NCBI GenBank assembly: GCA_019639235.1
Contig: JAHBSG010000015.1
Location: 36,912-100,911, forward strand
Origin: Acidobacteriota bacterium
GTDB lineage: Bacteria > Acidobacteriota > Blastocatellia > Pyrinomonadales > Pyrinomonadaceae
Reading direction: 5' to 3'
DNA: 64,000 nt
The notes beneath the pieces are model-generated. The model saw only the letters and a list, made by a program, of their open reading frames with translations, was not told the DNA's origin and searched no databases. The translations under genes and the position numbers were made by a program. Numbering within the stretch: the stretch's first letter is position 1; every line of letters begins with the position of its first letter. Positions 27,805-35,229 of this stretch are shown piece by piece.

Positions 27805-29598
27805 ATGTCTTATCAGGTTATTGCCCGAAAATGGAGGCCGCGAAACTTCGAGGAAGTTACCGGCCAGGAGCACATCACTCGTACGCTCAGCAATGCGATC
27901 GAGCACGACCGGCTCCACCATGCCTATTTGTTTTCGGGCGCACGCGGAGTTGGCAAGACCACATCGGCCCGCATCTTTGCCAAGGCATTGAACTGCCGCC
28001 GGACTGACGGCCCGACCGCGACGCCTTGCTCGTCAGAAACGGGCGATATCTGCGACTCCTGCCTTGAGATCTCCGAAAGCCGCTCGATCGACGTGCTTGA
28101 GATTGACGCCGCATCGCACACGGGCATCGACGATATCCGCGACACGATTCTGGAAAACATCAACGTAAATCCGGCTCGCGACCGCTTCAAGATCTTCATC
28201 ATCGACGAGGTGCATCAGCTTTCGCGGTTCGCCTTCAATGCACTTCTCAAAACGCTTGAGGAACCGCCGCCGAACGTCGTCTTCATCATGGCCACGACCG
28301 AGCACCACAAGGTGCCGGAGACGATCACTTCGCGGTGCCAGGAGTTCATTTTCCGCACCATTCCGCAGCAGAAGATATTCGAGCGGCTTCGGCTGATCGC
28401 CGACGCGGAGAAGATCGATATCGCCGACGAGGCACTTCGCGAGATCGCTCGCTCGGGCGAAGGCTCGATGCGCGACGCACAGTCGAATTTCGATCAGGTG
28501 ATCAGCTTTTCCGGAGCAAAGATCGGCCGCGAGGACGTTGTCTCCGCACTAGGCATCGCCGGTTCGGACAACCTCTCGGCCGTCATCAGTGCCGTTGCCG
28601 ACAATGACGCCGCCGCGATCCTTCGTGTGGTTGATGACCTCGTCTCCGGCGGCCACGACCTCCGGAATTTTTGCCGCGACCTGATGGGCTTCGTCCGCGA
28701 TCTTTCGGTTCTTAAGGTCTCCGGCTCGGAAGAGTTCATCGATGGCTCGGCCTTTCCCGCCGACCAGATGAAGCAGATGGCCGATAGATTCGAGGCTTCG
28801 GACCTATTCCGCATTTTCCATTCGCTTGCTGATACCGAAGTGCGTCTGAAGGATGCCCTTCAGAGCCGCTATGTGCTCGAACTCGGGCTCGTTCGCCTCG
28901 CCGAAATGAATCGCGTCGCCCCGGTCGAGCAAATAATCGCACGGCTTGCGGAACTCGAATCCTCGCTCGGTTCCGTTGAACCGCGGGCCGCGATCGCTGC
29001 TCCATCTCGGCCCGAGCCGGCCTCCCCGGAAAAAAAAACTTTGAAAACCGAGCCGGCTAGCGTCTCCGCACCGCCGCCGCCCGAGGAACCGCCCTTTTAT
29101 CCCGAAGAGCCGCCGTTTGAGCCGTCGCCGGACATCGAAGATCTGCCGGCAGAACCGGCTCCGGCCCGAACGGAATTCGCCGTGCCCGATGATCTGCCGT
29201 CGAAGATCCCGCCGAGGAAGCCTGAGGAACTTGAGCACTTTGAAGTGCCGGCTCTCGATTCGGCCTTTGATGAGACGCTGCTCCGTTCGGGCGAAAGTGC
29301 GGTCTTCTTTCGTGTCAAGCCCGAATTGAAAACGCAGCTCCTTCCTGCCGCCGCGGCCGCGGCCCAAGCCGTTGCAGCCGGATCGTACCGAAACTACGAA
29401 CGCGACCGCGAGCGCGTGATTCCGGACTTTGCCCGCCCGCCCGAAGAGCCGGACGAAGACCTAACGATGCCGGAACCGCCGCCCGAAAATGCCACCACCG
29501 AAGAGTTGCTCGACTACGCCAAGCGCCGGCCCGACGTCCGAAAGGTGATGCGGCTCTTTCGTGCGGAGCTCGTCGATATCCGCCGCACAGGTGATTGA
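27805..29598 (+). CDS. dnaX: DNA polymerase III subunit gamma/tau
   Basis: 597 aa; ATPase that loads the beta clamp. The N-terminal AAA+ domain has SYQVIARKWRPRNFEEVTGQ, Walker A GARGVGKTT, a zinc module (C-x-RR...CxSETGDICDSC), Walker B IIDEVHQLS and sensor motifs (LLKTLEEPP). Domain III runs to about residue 370. A Pro/Glu-rich linker (about 390-480) and a short C-terminal region follow. No slippery A-run for a gamma frameshift is obvious, except AAAAAAA at 29034-29040 in the linker. The ATG has no normal ribosome binding site because a repeat element abuts it. Confidence 0.95.
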   Translation: MSYQVIARKWRPRNFEEVTGQEHITRTLSNAIEHDRLHHAYLFSGARGVGKTTSARIFAKALNCRRTDGPTATPCSSETGDICDSCLEISESRSIDVLEIDAASHTGIDDIRDTILENINVNPARDRFKIFIIDEVHQLSRFAFNALLKTLEEPPPNVVFIMATTEHHKVPETITSRCQEFIFRTIPQQKIFERLRLIADAEKIDIADEALREIARSGEGSMRDAQSNFDQVISFSGAKIGREDVVSALGIAGSDNLSAVISAVADNDAAAILRVVDDLVSGGHDLRNFCRDLMGFVRDLSVLKVSGSEEFIDGSAFPADQMKQMADRFEASDLFRIFHSLADTEVRLKDALQSRYVLELGLVRLAEMNRVAPVEQIIARLAELESSLGSVEPRAAIAAPSRPEPASPEKKTLKTEPASVSAPPPPEEPPFYPEEPPFEPSPDIEDLPAEPAPARTEFAVPDDLPSKIPPRKPEELEHFEVPALDSAFDETLLRSGESAVFFRVKPELKTQLLPAAAAAAQAVAAGSYRNYERDRERVIPDFARPPEEPDEDLTMPEPPPENATTEELLDYAKRRPDVRKVMRLFRAELVDIRRTGD

Positions 29599-29654
29599 AC
29601 CGCTATAAAAGGCTTTGCCGATCCGGCGTTTTCTGCGACAATCAGCGGAAAGGA

Positions 29655-30524
29655 ATGACTCTGAAAAGCCACGTCCCGCTTGCCGCTTTTTTTCTGCTCA
29701 TTTTCCACCTTGCGGTGGCTTTGCCGGCCGTTGCACAGGACGGCGAATTCTCGATCAATCGCTCGCCGCTTCCCGCTCCGACCGGCTTCGTCAACGACTT
29801 CGCCGGTGTCATAAGCCCGGAAGACAAGAACAAGATAGAAACCCGTCTGCGTGAATTCCGCCAAGCGACAGGAGTTGAGATCGCCGTTGCTGTTGTCCGC
29901 ACAACGGGCGAACGCGACATCTTCGATTACTCGCTGGCTGTGGCTCGCGGTTGGGGCATTGGACTCGATCAGGACGACAATCCTGCTGCACTACTTTTTA
30001 TCGCGGTCGATGACCGCAAATATTTTACCCACGTAAGCAAGGACCTCGAGGACGAACTCCCTGATGGGCTCGTCGGCGACATTCAGCGGCGATATCTGGT
30101 GCCCGAGTTTCGCAAGGGCAACTACGGAAAGGGCATCGCCGACACGGTCGAAATGTACATTCGCACCTATGAGGCCCGGGGCAGCGGCTCGGTGCTCGGC
30201 CCAACGCAGCCCACCCAAGAACACGGCTCGAACGTTCCGCTTTTCAGCATCTTTTGTTGCCTTGCCATCATGCTGTTCCTGATCCTTGTAGCCTGGTCAA
30301 ACAGGAACAAAGGCGGCAAGTCAAAAGATGATAATGACCGCTGGGGCGGCGGCGGATTCGGTGGCGGCGGCGGTGCATTGCCGTGGATCATCCTAGGTGG
30401 TTCGGGCAGCGGGTCTTCAGACAGTTCATCATCTTGGGACTGGGGCAGCTCGGGCGGTTCGGATTGGGGCGGGTTCGGCGGCGGCGGCGATTTCGGCGGC
30501 GGCGGCGCAGGCGGCGATTGGTAG
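29655..30524 (+). CDS. TPM-domain protein (YgcG-like) with Gly-rich tail
   Basis: 289 aa from the ATG at 29655, preceded by AAAGGA. A signal peptide ends near AVAQD. The TPM domain (about 45-175) has GFVNDFAGVISPEDKNKIE, VEIAVAVVRTTGE and GWGIG...NPAALLFIAVDDRK. One transmembrane helix (about 195-215) follows, then a Gly/Ser/Trp-rich tail with DFGGGGAGGDW at the end, the usual YgcG architecture. The role is unclear; relatives have acid-phosphatase-like or membrane-maintenance roles. LemA, a frequent partner, is two genes downstream. Confidence 0.9.
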   Translation: MTLKSHVPLAAFFLLIFHLAVALPAVAQDGEFSINRSPLPAPTGFVNDFAGVISPEDKNKIETRLREFRQATGVEIAVAVVRTTGERDIFDYSLAVARGWGIGLDQDDNPAALLFIAVDDRKYFTHVSKDLEDELPDGLVGDIQRRYLVPEFRKGNYGKGIADTVEMYIRTYEARGSGSVLGPTQPTQEHGSNVPLFSIFCCLAIMLFLILVAWSNRNKGGKSKDDNDRWGGGGFGGGGGALPWIILGGSGSGSSDSSSSWDWGSSGGSDWGGFGGGGDFGGGGAGGDW

Positions 30525-30535
30525 CGGAAACATTT

Positions 30536-31255
30536 ATGCAGAATCAATTTTCAGCATTTATTGACGACCTTAAGGCGACGCACGGAAGCAACCTCGCCTC
30601 GGTTATCCTTTACGGCTCGGCGGCCGCGGGCGATTTCATCCCGGCACGATCGGATTACAATATCCTCATCGCCCTGCACGAGATAACGCCGAAAGACCTC
30701 CGCAAGGCCCATGCCTGTGTCCGCGAATGGCACAAGCTCGGGCATCCCGTGCCGGTTTATTTTACGGTCTCCGAACTCAAGAACGCTGCAGACGTTTTCC
30801 CGGTCGAGTTTCACCAGATGGAGGTCGCCCATAAGGTGCTCTACGGAACCGATGTCCTTGCCGGCCTCGAGATCCGCGACGATTTCCTCCGCCATCAGAT
30901 CGAATACGAGTTCCGCAGCAAGCTCTTGCTCCTGCGGCGGCAATATATTCCCGCCTCGGCCTCGCCCGAGGGGCTCAAGCGGCTGATGGGCGAAAGCCTG
31001 ACCAGCTTTTCGGCGCTTTTCAGGGCGATTCTTTTGATGCTCGGCGAAAGCCCGCCGAACAAAAAACGCGGCATCGTTGACCGGGCCGTTGCACGCCTCG
31101 GGCTCGACGCCGAGGTCTTTGAAATGTTGTTCAGAATAAGGGAAAATGACCGAACACTAGAGATGGATGACCGGGCAGCCGACGATCTCTTCGGTCGCTA
31201 CCTTTTGCAGGTCGAAAAGACCATTAACTCGATAGATAGTATCGGAAAAAGCTAA
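30536..31255 (+). CDS. Nucleotidyltransferase-domain protein
   Basis: 239 aa, from the ATG at 30536, 12 bp after the TPM gene. The N-terminal 90 residues have the Pol-beta-type nucleotidyltransferase pattern: VILYGSAAAGDFIPARSDYNILIAL. In the usual GS-x-ARGD-x-x-xSDxD signature the second acidic residue is N here (DYNILI), so the metal site may be incomplete. The C-terminal helical region resembles kanamycin-type or HEPN-like helper domains. The substrate is unknown. Being sandwiched between a TPM and a lemA gene is unusual. Confidence 0.78.
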   Translation: MQNQFSAFIDDLKATHGSNLASVILYGSAAAGDFIPARSDYNILIALHEITPKDLRKAHACVREWHKLGHPVPVYFTVSELKNAADVFPVEFHQMEVAHKVLYGTDVLAGLEIRDDFLRHQIEYEFRSKLLLLRRQYIPASASPEGLKRLMGESLTSFSALFRAILLMLGESPPNKKRGIVDRAVARLGLDAEVFEMLFRIRENDRTLEMDDRAADDLFGRYLLQVEKTINSIDSIGKS

Positions 31256-31283
31256 CGGCGATTGCCGGGGAAGAAGAACAAAT

Positions 31284-31928
31284 ATGAAACGAGCGATCTT
31301 ACTGACAATAGCGTTGTTCTCGGCCACTTTTCTTAGCGGCTGCAGCTACAACGAACTGACGGCAAAACAGCAGAACGTCAAAGGCAAATGGGCGAACGTC
31401 GAGAGCTCTCTCCAGCGGCGGGCCGATCTTATTCCGAATCTCATGACCGCGGCTCAGACGGCGGGCGTTCAGGAACAAGAGGTTTTCGGCCAGATCTCGG
31501 AAGCACGTTCTCGCCTCCTGAATGCACAGCAGCAAGCTCCAACGGGGCCTGGCGGCGACCGTACGCCGGAACAAAAACAGGCGATCATTGACGCTGCGAA
31601 CAGCTTTGGCGGGACAATTGGAAGGCTCTTGAGTTTGCAGGAAGCCTATCCCAACCTTACTTCCGTTCAGGCGTTCATGAACGTTCAGACGGAACTCGCT
31701 GGAACTGAAAACCGGATCAATGTCGCGAGGCAGGATTATAACGGGGCGGTTCAGGATTACAATACAACACGCAATTCGTTCCCCGCTGTCATTACGGCGA
31801 GTTTATTCGGTTTCGCCGCGGAGCCCTATTTCCAAGCCCAAGCTGGGACCGAAACCGCTCCGCAACTACCGGACCCGAATTCGATAAGGCGTAATCAAAA
31901 TGGCAGTGCCCCTGCGGCGAATAACTGA
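31284..31928 (+). CDS. lemA: LemA family lipoprotein
   Basis: 214 aa. A lipobox (FLSGC) ends the signal peptide, so the protein is probably anchored in the periplasm. The LemA core is intact: SYNELTAKQQNVKGKWANVESSLQRRADLIPNL, two long helices, then AYPNLTSVQAFMNVQTELAGTENRI and the RQDYNGAVQDYNTTRNSFP block. The role of LemA in bacteria is not settled; it usually pairs with TPM-domain proteins, as here. Confidence 0.93.
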   Translation: MKRAILLTIALFSATFLSGCSYNELTAKQQNVKGKWANVESSLQRRADLIPNLMTAAQTAGVQEQEVFGQISEARSRLLNAQQQAPTGPGGDRTPEQKQAIIDAANSFGGTIGRLLSLQEAYPNLTSVQAFMNVQTELAGTENRINVARQDYNGAVQDYNTTRNSFPAVITASLFGFAAEPYFQAQAGTETAPQLPDPNSIRRNQNGSAPAANN

Positions 31929-31937
31929 TCTTATCGC

Positions 31938-32147
31938 TCAAAATCCTCGGGAACTGCACATCGAACAATGATCGCAAGGCCTGTCGTTCGGCTCGAACTG
32001 GCAGGCCTTATTTTCACCAATACCTTCGAAAATCATGTCCGCGATCGCCTCTGCGATCGAAAATTGATCCAAACTCGAATGGCCCGAGCGGATGTCCGAC
32101 TCCGGGAATCCGGTCTTATCTTTCAGTTGAATATCAGGGTGCTTCAT
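31938..32147 (-). CDS. Small protein with C-terminal cysteine cluster, 69 aa
   Basis: I do not recognise the family. Codon use matches the neighbours and no stop interrupts. The first two thirds are polar and probably helical (SLDQFSIAEAIADMIFEGI). The C-terminus has a cluster C-x9-C-x2-C-x2-C (CQFEPNDRPCDHCSMC, then SSRGF), which suggests zinc or Fe-S binding. The ATG overlaps the end of the four-helix-bundle gene by 14 bp, so translation is probably coupled; the site upstream is weak. Could still be a chance frame, but coding bias and the cysteine pattern argue against that. Confidence 0.55.
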   Translation of the reverse strand: MKHPDIQLKDKTGFPESDIRSGHSSLDQFSIAEAIADMIFEGIGENKACQFEPNDRPCDHCSMCSSRGF

Positions 32148-32490
32148 TCCGGGTCGTCTTCGCGATCGATGCGGTCAGCTTTATCAACTCAATACAATCC
32201 TGGTTTACGGTTCGATATTCCTTCTCTTCTAGGAACCCACCCTCAAACAATAACAGCAGCCAAAGTTCAGTATCCGACGCCCTCTGCATTGCCAAAAACA
32301 TCTCTGACGAAAACCCTTGCCGGTCGGCAGCTACGGTCGCAGCTTTCACGTGTTTCGCGATGAAAGTTCCCGAGATCAGCAACTGACGACTAAGAACGAA
32401 CTCCTTCTTTTCCTCATTCAAATACTTCGAGAGCCGAACAACCCGCAAAGCAAACTTGATAGCCTTATCCAATGTAATGCTCTTACTCAT
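32134..32490 (-). CDS. Four-helix-bundle protein (S23-like), second copy
   Basis: 118 aa. The pattern matches the four-helix-bundle family: ITLDKAIKFALRVVRLSKYL, VLSRQLLISGTFIAKHVKAA, FLAMQRASDTELWLLLLFEGGFL and a last helix with DCIELIKLTASIAKTTR. Sequence identity to the 27.2-kb copy is low, so these are not recent duplicates. The 240-bp gap upstream of its start is filled with a 59-bp tandem repeat and hairpin. It follows the microcompartment operon on the same strand. Confidence 0.82.
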   Translation of the reverse strand: MSKSITLDKAIKFALRVVRLSKYLNEEKKEFVLSRQLLISGTFIAKHVKAATVAADRQGFSSEMFLAMQRASDTELWLLLLFEGGFLEEKEYRTVNQDCIELIKLTASIAKTTRNEAP

Positions 32491-32499
32491 ACCCGCCCG

Positions 32500-32725
32500 T
32501 TCTTAAACTTAAACCTACCAACTTAAACCTGATAACTGTTAGAAAAATTCGCAGCTCTTTCTCCAACTAAAAACTACCAACTTAAACCTAATAACTGTTA
32601 GAAAACTTCGCAGCTCTTTCTCCAACTAAAAACTACCAACTTAAACCTGACAACTGTTAGAAAACTATACGTGTAAAAAACTCTGTTCTAACAGTTTTTA
32701 GTTTCAAGTTGAAAGTTAGTAGTTT
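32500..32725. repeat. 59-bp tandem repeat with terminal hairpin (AACTTAAACCT family)
   Basis: A CTACCAACTTAAACCT block starts at 32515, 32574 and 32633, a period of exactly 59 bp with about 2.6 copies. The third copy flows into an inverted arm: AACTGTTAGAA and TTCTAACAGTT form an 11-bp perfect stem, and the following AAGTTGAAAGTTAGTAGTT mirrors the start of the unit. Fills the gap between the last BMC-P gene and the four-helix-bundle gene. Confidence 0.85.
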
Positions 32726-32730
32726 ATGAA

Positions 32731-33006
32731 TTATTTGTTCAGATCGACCCGATCGACCACGCCAACGATCGCTGAGTCAATAGCAGCTCCGGGTTTGCCG
32801 GTTGCGGCGGTCGAGGCTGACCAGCCTTCCTGGGCGATGACAACGATATCGCCCTCACCGGAATCGACCGAATCGAGAGCAAGGCAGGTGTAGTCCATGT
32901 CTTCGCCTTCGGGTGTGATCTGCCGGCAAAGCATTATCCGCGAACCCTCGTAACGCTGGTTCTTGTGTGTCGCCACAACGTTGCCGATAACCCTTGCAAG
33001 CAGCAT
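32731..33006 (-). CDS. Microcompartment pentameric shell protein (EutN/CcmL, BMC-P)
   Basis: 91 aa from the ATG at 33006, preceded by GGAAGA; the longer frame to 33039 is rejected because it would start in a repeat. The EutN/CcmL pattern is visible: MLLARVIGNVVATHKNQRYEG at the start, IMLCRQI, ALDSVDSGEGDIVVIAQEGWSA and the closing AIDSAIVGVVDRVDL. BMC-P proteins form pentamers that cap the vertices of the shell. It is the third and last BMC-P gene of the operon. Confidence 0.92.
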   Translation of the reverse strand: MLLARVIGNVVATHKNQRYEGSRIMLCRQITPEGEDMDYTCLALDSVDSGEGDIVVIAQEGWSASTAATGKPGAAIDSAIVGVVDRVDLNK

Positions 33007-33011
33007 TTTCT

Positions 33012-33057
33012 TCCAATTGATCGATTGGCCAATTGACAATTGTCAATTGGAAAATCA
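33012..33057. repeat. CAATTGA-family palindromic heptad element
   Basis: Contains a 22-bp perfect palindrome at 33029-33050 (core TTGACAATTGTCAA), preceded by a near-palindrome CCAATTGATCGATTGG. CAATT words recur every 7 bp. Lies in the 55-bp gap between two BMC-P genes. Confidence 0.8.
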
Positions 33058-33061
33058 ATGG

Positions 33062-33340
33062 CTAACTCCGATTCAAAACATGCTCGTCTGAATCGATAAT
33101 TCCGACTATCGTACAGTCCGTCGGCGTCTCGTCGCGTTTGAATGGGAACGAAGCCTCTTTCCCGCGGCACCAGAAGACAAGCTCGCCCTCGCCTGCTCCG
33201 ACCGCATCGAGAGCGATCATCGGCTTCCCTTTTTCCTTGAGGTCCGCGTCCAGAGTTTGAACAATGAGGAACTTCCGCCCGTCGAGCGACGCATTCTTAA
33301 CGGTCGAAACCACCGTCCCAATTACGCGGGCGATCTGCAT
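33062..33340 (-). CDS. Microcompartment pentameric shell protein (EutN/CcmL, BMC-P)
   Basis: 92 aa with the EutN/CcmL fold signature: MQIARVIGTVVSTVKNASLDG, FLIVQTLD, ALDAVGAGEGELVFWCRGKEAS and TDCTIVGIIDSDEHV. The start is the first ATG, giving the family's standard N-terminus, and it lies 8 bp behind the previous BMC-P gene. Two Cys residues and a longer RGKEASFPFKRDE loop distinguish it from the other two copies, as expected if the three proteins have different vertex roles. Confidence 0.93.
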   Translation of the reverse strand: MQIARVIGTVVSTVKNASLDGRKFLIVQTLDADLKEKGKPMIALDAVGAGEGELVFWCRGKEASFPFKRDETPTDCTIVGIIDSDEHVLNRS

Positions 33341-33348
33341 TGAAATGC

Positions 33349-33618
33349 CTAGGAGGTAAAGTCGATCGTATCGATAACGCCGATTATCGCCGAATCGACC
33401 GGGCAGTCCTTGTTCCCTTCGGCCATCCGGGCGGATGACCCGCCGACGACGATGACCTTTTCGTGGAACCCTGCCCCGACCGTATCGACAGCAACAACAT
33501 AGCCGCTCTGGTCAGTCCCGTCGAGATTGATGGGCTTGACGATGAGCAGCTTCTTTCCATGGAGCCGTTCGTCCTTTTGGGTCGAAACGACAGTCCCTAA
33601 GATGCGTCCGATTATCAT
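33349..33618 (-). CDS. Microcompartment pentameric shell protein (EutN/CcmL, BMC-P)
   Basis: 89 aa from the ATG at 33618: MIIGRILGTVVSTQKDERLHG, LLIVKPIN, AVDTVGAGFHEKVIVVGGSSARMA and VDSAIIGVIDTIDF, all standard for EutN/CcmL. An open extension to 33660 is translated from the heptad repeat and should not be included. First of the three BMC-P genes, 69 bp after the BMC-H gene, with the gap occupied by the repeat. Confidence 0.93.
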   Translation of the reverse strand: MIIGRILGTVVSTQKDERLHGKKLLIVKPINLDGTDQSGYVVAVDTVGAGFHEKVIVVGGSSARMAEGNKDCPVDSAIIGVIDTIDFTS

Positions 33619-33619
33619 A

Positions 33620-33690
33620 AGTGAGCAGTGAGCGGTCAGCAGTGAGCAGAAACCGAGCAAAACTGCTCGCCGCTCACTGCTCCCTGCTTA
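33620..33690. repeat. GTGAGCA-family heptad hairpin between BMC genes
   Basis: Left arm AGTGAGCAGTGAGCGGTCAG and onwards, right arm GCTCACTGCTCCCTGCTTACT, inverted around about 33655. Same family as the in-frame element in metH. The right arm supplies the TAA stop of the BMC-H gene. Confidence 0.87.
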
Positions 33691-33966
33691 CTTCAAAACG
33701 ACCGGCAAGGCTTCATCCACGCTCGAGTGCGGACGCGGGATCACGTGGACGCTGATGAGCTCGCCGACCCGCCGAGCGGCCGCGGCACCGGCATCGGTCG
33801 CCGCCTTTACCGCCGCAACGTCGCCGCGAACGATGGCCGTCACGAATCCGGCACCGATCTTTTCATACCCGACCAACTGCACGTTCGCCGCCTTAACCAT
33901 GGCGTCCGCCGCTTCGATCGTCGCTACGAGACCTTTGGTCTCGACCATTCCCAATGCTTCCTGCAT
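33688..33966 (-). CDS. Microcompartment hexameric shell protein (BMC-H)
   Basis: 92 aa with the canonical single BMC domain: [57 protein letters not shown] in sequence, then [22 protein letters not shown]. The lysine of VGYEKIGAG that packs at hexamer edges is present. Forms the flat facets of the shell. It lies 54 bp after the aldolase, and its stop codon comes from the adjacent repeat. Only one BMC-H and no BMC-T gene is seen in the operon. Confidence 0.96.
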   Translation of the reverse strand: MQEALGMVETKGLVATIEAADAMVKAANVQLVGYEKIGAGFVTAIVRGDVAAVKAATDAGAAAARRVGELISVHVIPRPHSSVDEALPVVLK

Positions 33967-34020
33967 CTAGCTAATTTCTCCTGATTTACGAAGGATCAGT
34001 TACTGAACTGAAACGTAAGT

Positions 34021-34821
34021 TTACCCTAAATTCGCCGCCTGGCTCAAAAGCTCGATAAGTTCTTCTCTTGAAAGCGAGATCTTCTGCCCGTTTACTTTGT
34101 TAGCCGACGGATAGTTTACATCCAGCTCGCATGTGATATTCGCTTCGTGCAGATATCCGCATGCCTGGCAGCGGGCGTTCTCTTTCAGGTAACCCGCCTT
34201 TTCTCTGATATTTATCAGCTTTTCGATGGCATCTTTCGGCAGATCGTTGGCACCGCCGAGTGCTTTCGCGAGTATCGCGATGCGGGCCGTGTGCTCGAGC
34301 GTCTCAAGCCGGTCAAACGCCTGCCAAAGGTCGTCGCCGTAAGCGACCGCACCGTGGTTCGCCATAAGTAGCGCGTTATGGTGGGTTACGAACGGCTTCA
34401 TCGCCTCGGTCAATTCGTTCGTCGAGGGCGTTCCGTAGCTCGTTAGCGGCACGCAGCCGAGCGTCAGGATCACCTCGCTCAAGATCGGCTTATCGATAGC
34501 AAGACCCGCGACGGCAAATGCCGTCCCGTGCGGCGGATGGGCGTGGCAAACTGCCTTTACGTCCGGCCGCATCTTGTAAATGAGCAGGTGCATCGCCAGC
34601 TCCGACGAAGCCCGCTTGTCCGAGAGCGGCTTGCCGTCCATGTCCGTAAGGGCAAGGCAATCTTCGGTCATCCTGCCCTTGCAGGTCATCGTCGGCGTTG
34701 CGAGCACCGTGTTTTCGTCGAGCCGGATGCTGACGTTGCCGTCCGATGAGACGACATAGCTGCGGTCATAGAGCAGCTTGCCGATCTCGACGATCAATTT
34801 TCTGGCCGATGATTCCTCCAT
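34021..34821 (-). CDS. Class II aldolase (L-fuculose/rhamnulose-phosphate aldolase-like), probable microcompartment cargo
   Basis: 266 aa. The class II aldolase/adducin core has SSDGNVSIRL, the catalytic E in SSELAMHLLIY, zinc ligands in CHAHPPHG and ANHGAVAYG. Members split fuculose-1-phosphate or rhamnulose-1-phosphate into DHAP and lactaldehyde. After the core comes an extra region with CQACGYLHEANITC (three Cys) and then a separate amphipathic C-terminal helix, SLSREELIELLSQAANLG, of the type that targets cargo to microcompartments. It is the first gene of the shell operon, matching planctomycete-type BMC loci for fucose/rhamnose use. The exact sugar is inferred from that family. Confidence 0.9.
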   Translation of the reverse strand: MEESSARKLIVEIGKLLYDRSYVVSSDGNVSIRLDENTVLATPTMTCKGRMTEDCLALTDMDGKPLSDKRASSELAMHLLIYKMRPDVKAVCHAHPPHGTAFAVAGLAIDKPILSEVILTLGCVPLTSYGTPSTNELTEAMKPFVTHHNALLMANHGAVAYGDDLWQAFDRLETLEHTARIAILAKALGGANDLPKDAIEKLINIREKAGYLKENARCQACGYLHEANITCELDVNYPSANKVNGQKISLSREELIELLSQAANLG

Positions 34822-34893
34822 AAAAATAAGAATCCACAGATTAACACAACAGCATCGCTGGGTTAACCTGTGGACCCGAAATTCTTGCCGGAA

Positions 34894-35229
34894 CTACCTG
34901 ACGCGCTCAAAGGTGACGCGGCCATCCGAAACCGGAGGAGCCGGAGGTGCCGGCGGCATCGGCGGCATCTCGGTGCGTTCCCACGCATTGGCGCTCTGCC
35001 TCTCTACCGTCATCCGCAGTTCCTCGTTCTCCATCGAGAGCCGAATGTTCTCGCGGCGAAGTTCGCGCAACTCCCGTTTGAAGCGTTTGCAGTCATGCCG
35101 GCTCTTGAAATTGCTCTTGAACGACTCGGCCGGGGACGAAAGCGGAACGAAGATGCTTGCAATAAGCACACCGATTGTCACGGCAAAAACGAAAGGAACG
35201 ACGCGTTTGATTACGGAAAGAAATTGCAT
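34894..35229 (-). CDS. Hypothetical membrane-anchored coiled-coil protein
   Basis: 111 aa from the ATG at 35229. One N-terminal transmembrane helix (VVPFVFAVTIGVLIASIFV) is followed by a charged coiled coil (about 40-80: RFKRELRELRRENIRLSMENEELRM) and a Pro-rich segment (PPMPPAPPAPP) before the end. Not recognised as a known family. It lies between the aldolase and ruvA, divergent from ruvA; whether it belongs to the microcompartment operon is unclear, since a 70-bp gap separates them. Confidence 0.65.
   Translation of the reverse strand: MQFLSVIKRVVPFVFAVTIGVLIASIFVPLSSPAESFKSNFKSRHDCKRFKRELRELRRENIRLSMENEELRMTVERQSANAWERTEMPPMPPAPPAPPVSDGRVTFERVR

Noticed and set aside
33619..33660. N-terminal extension of the first BMC-P protein
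   Set aside because: The extra 14 residues are translated from the heptad repeat; the family starts at MIIGRIL (33618).
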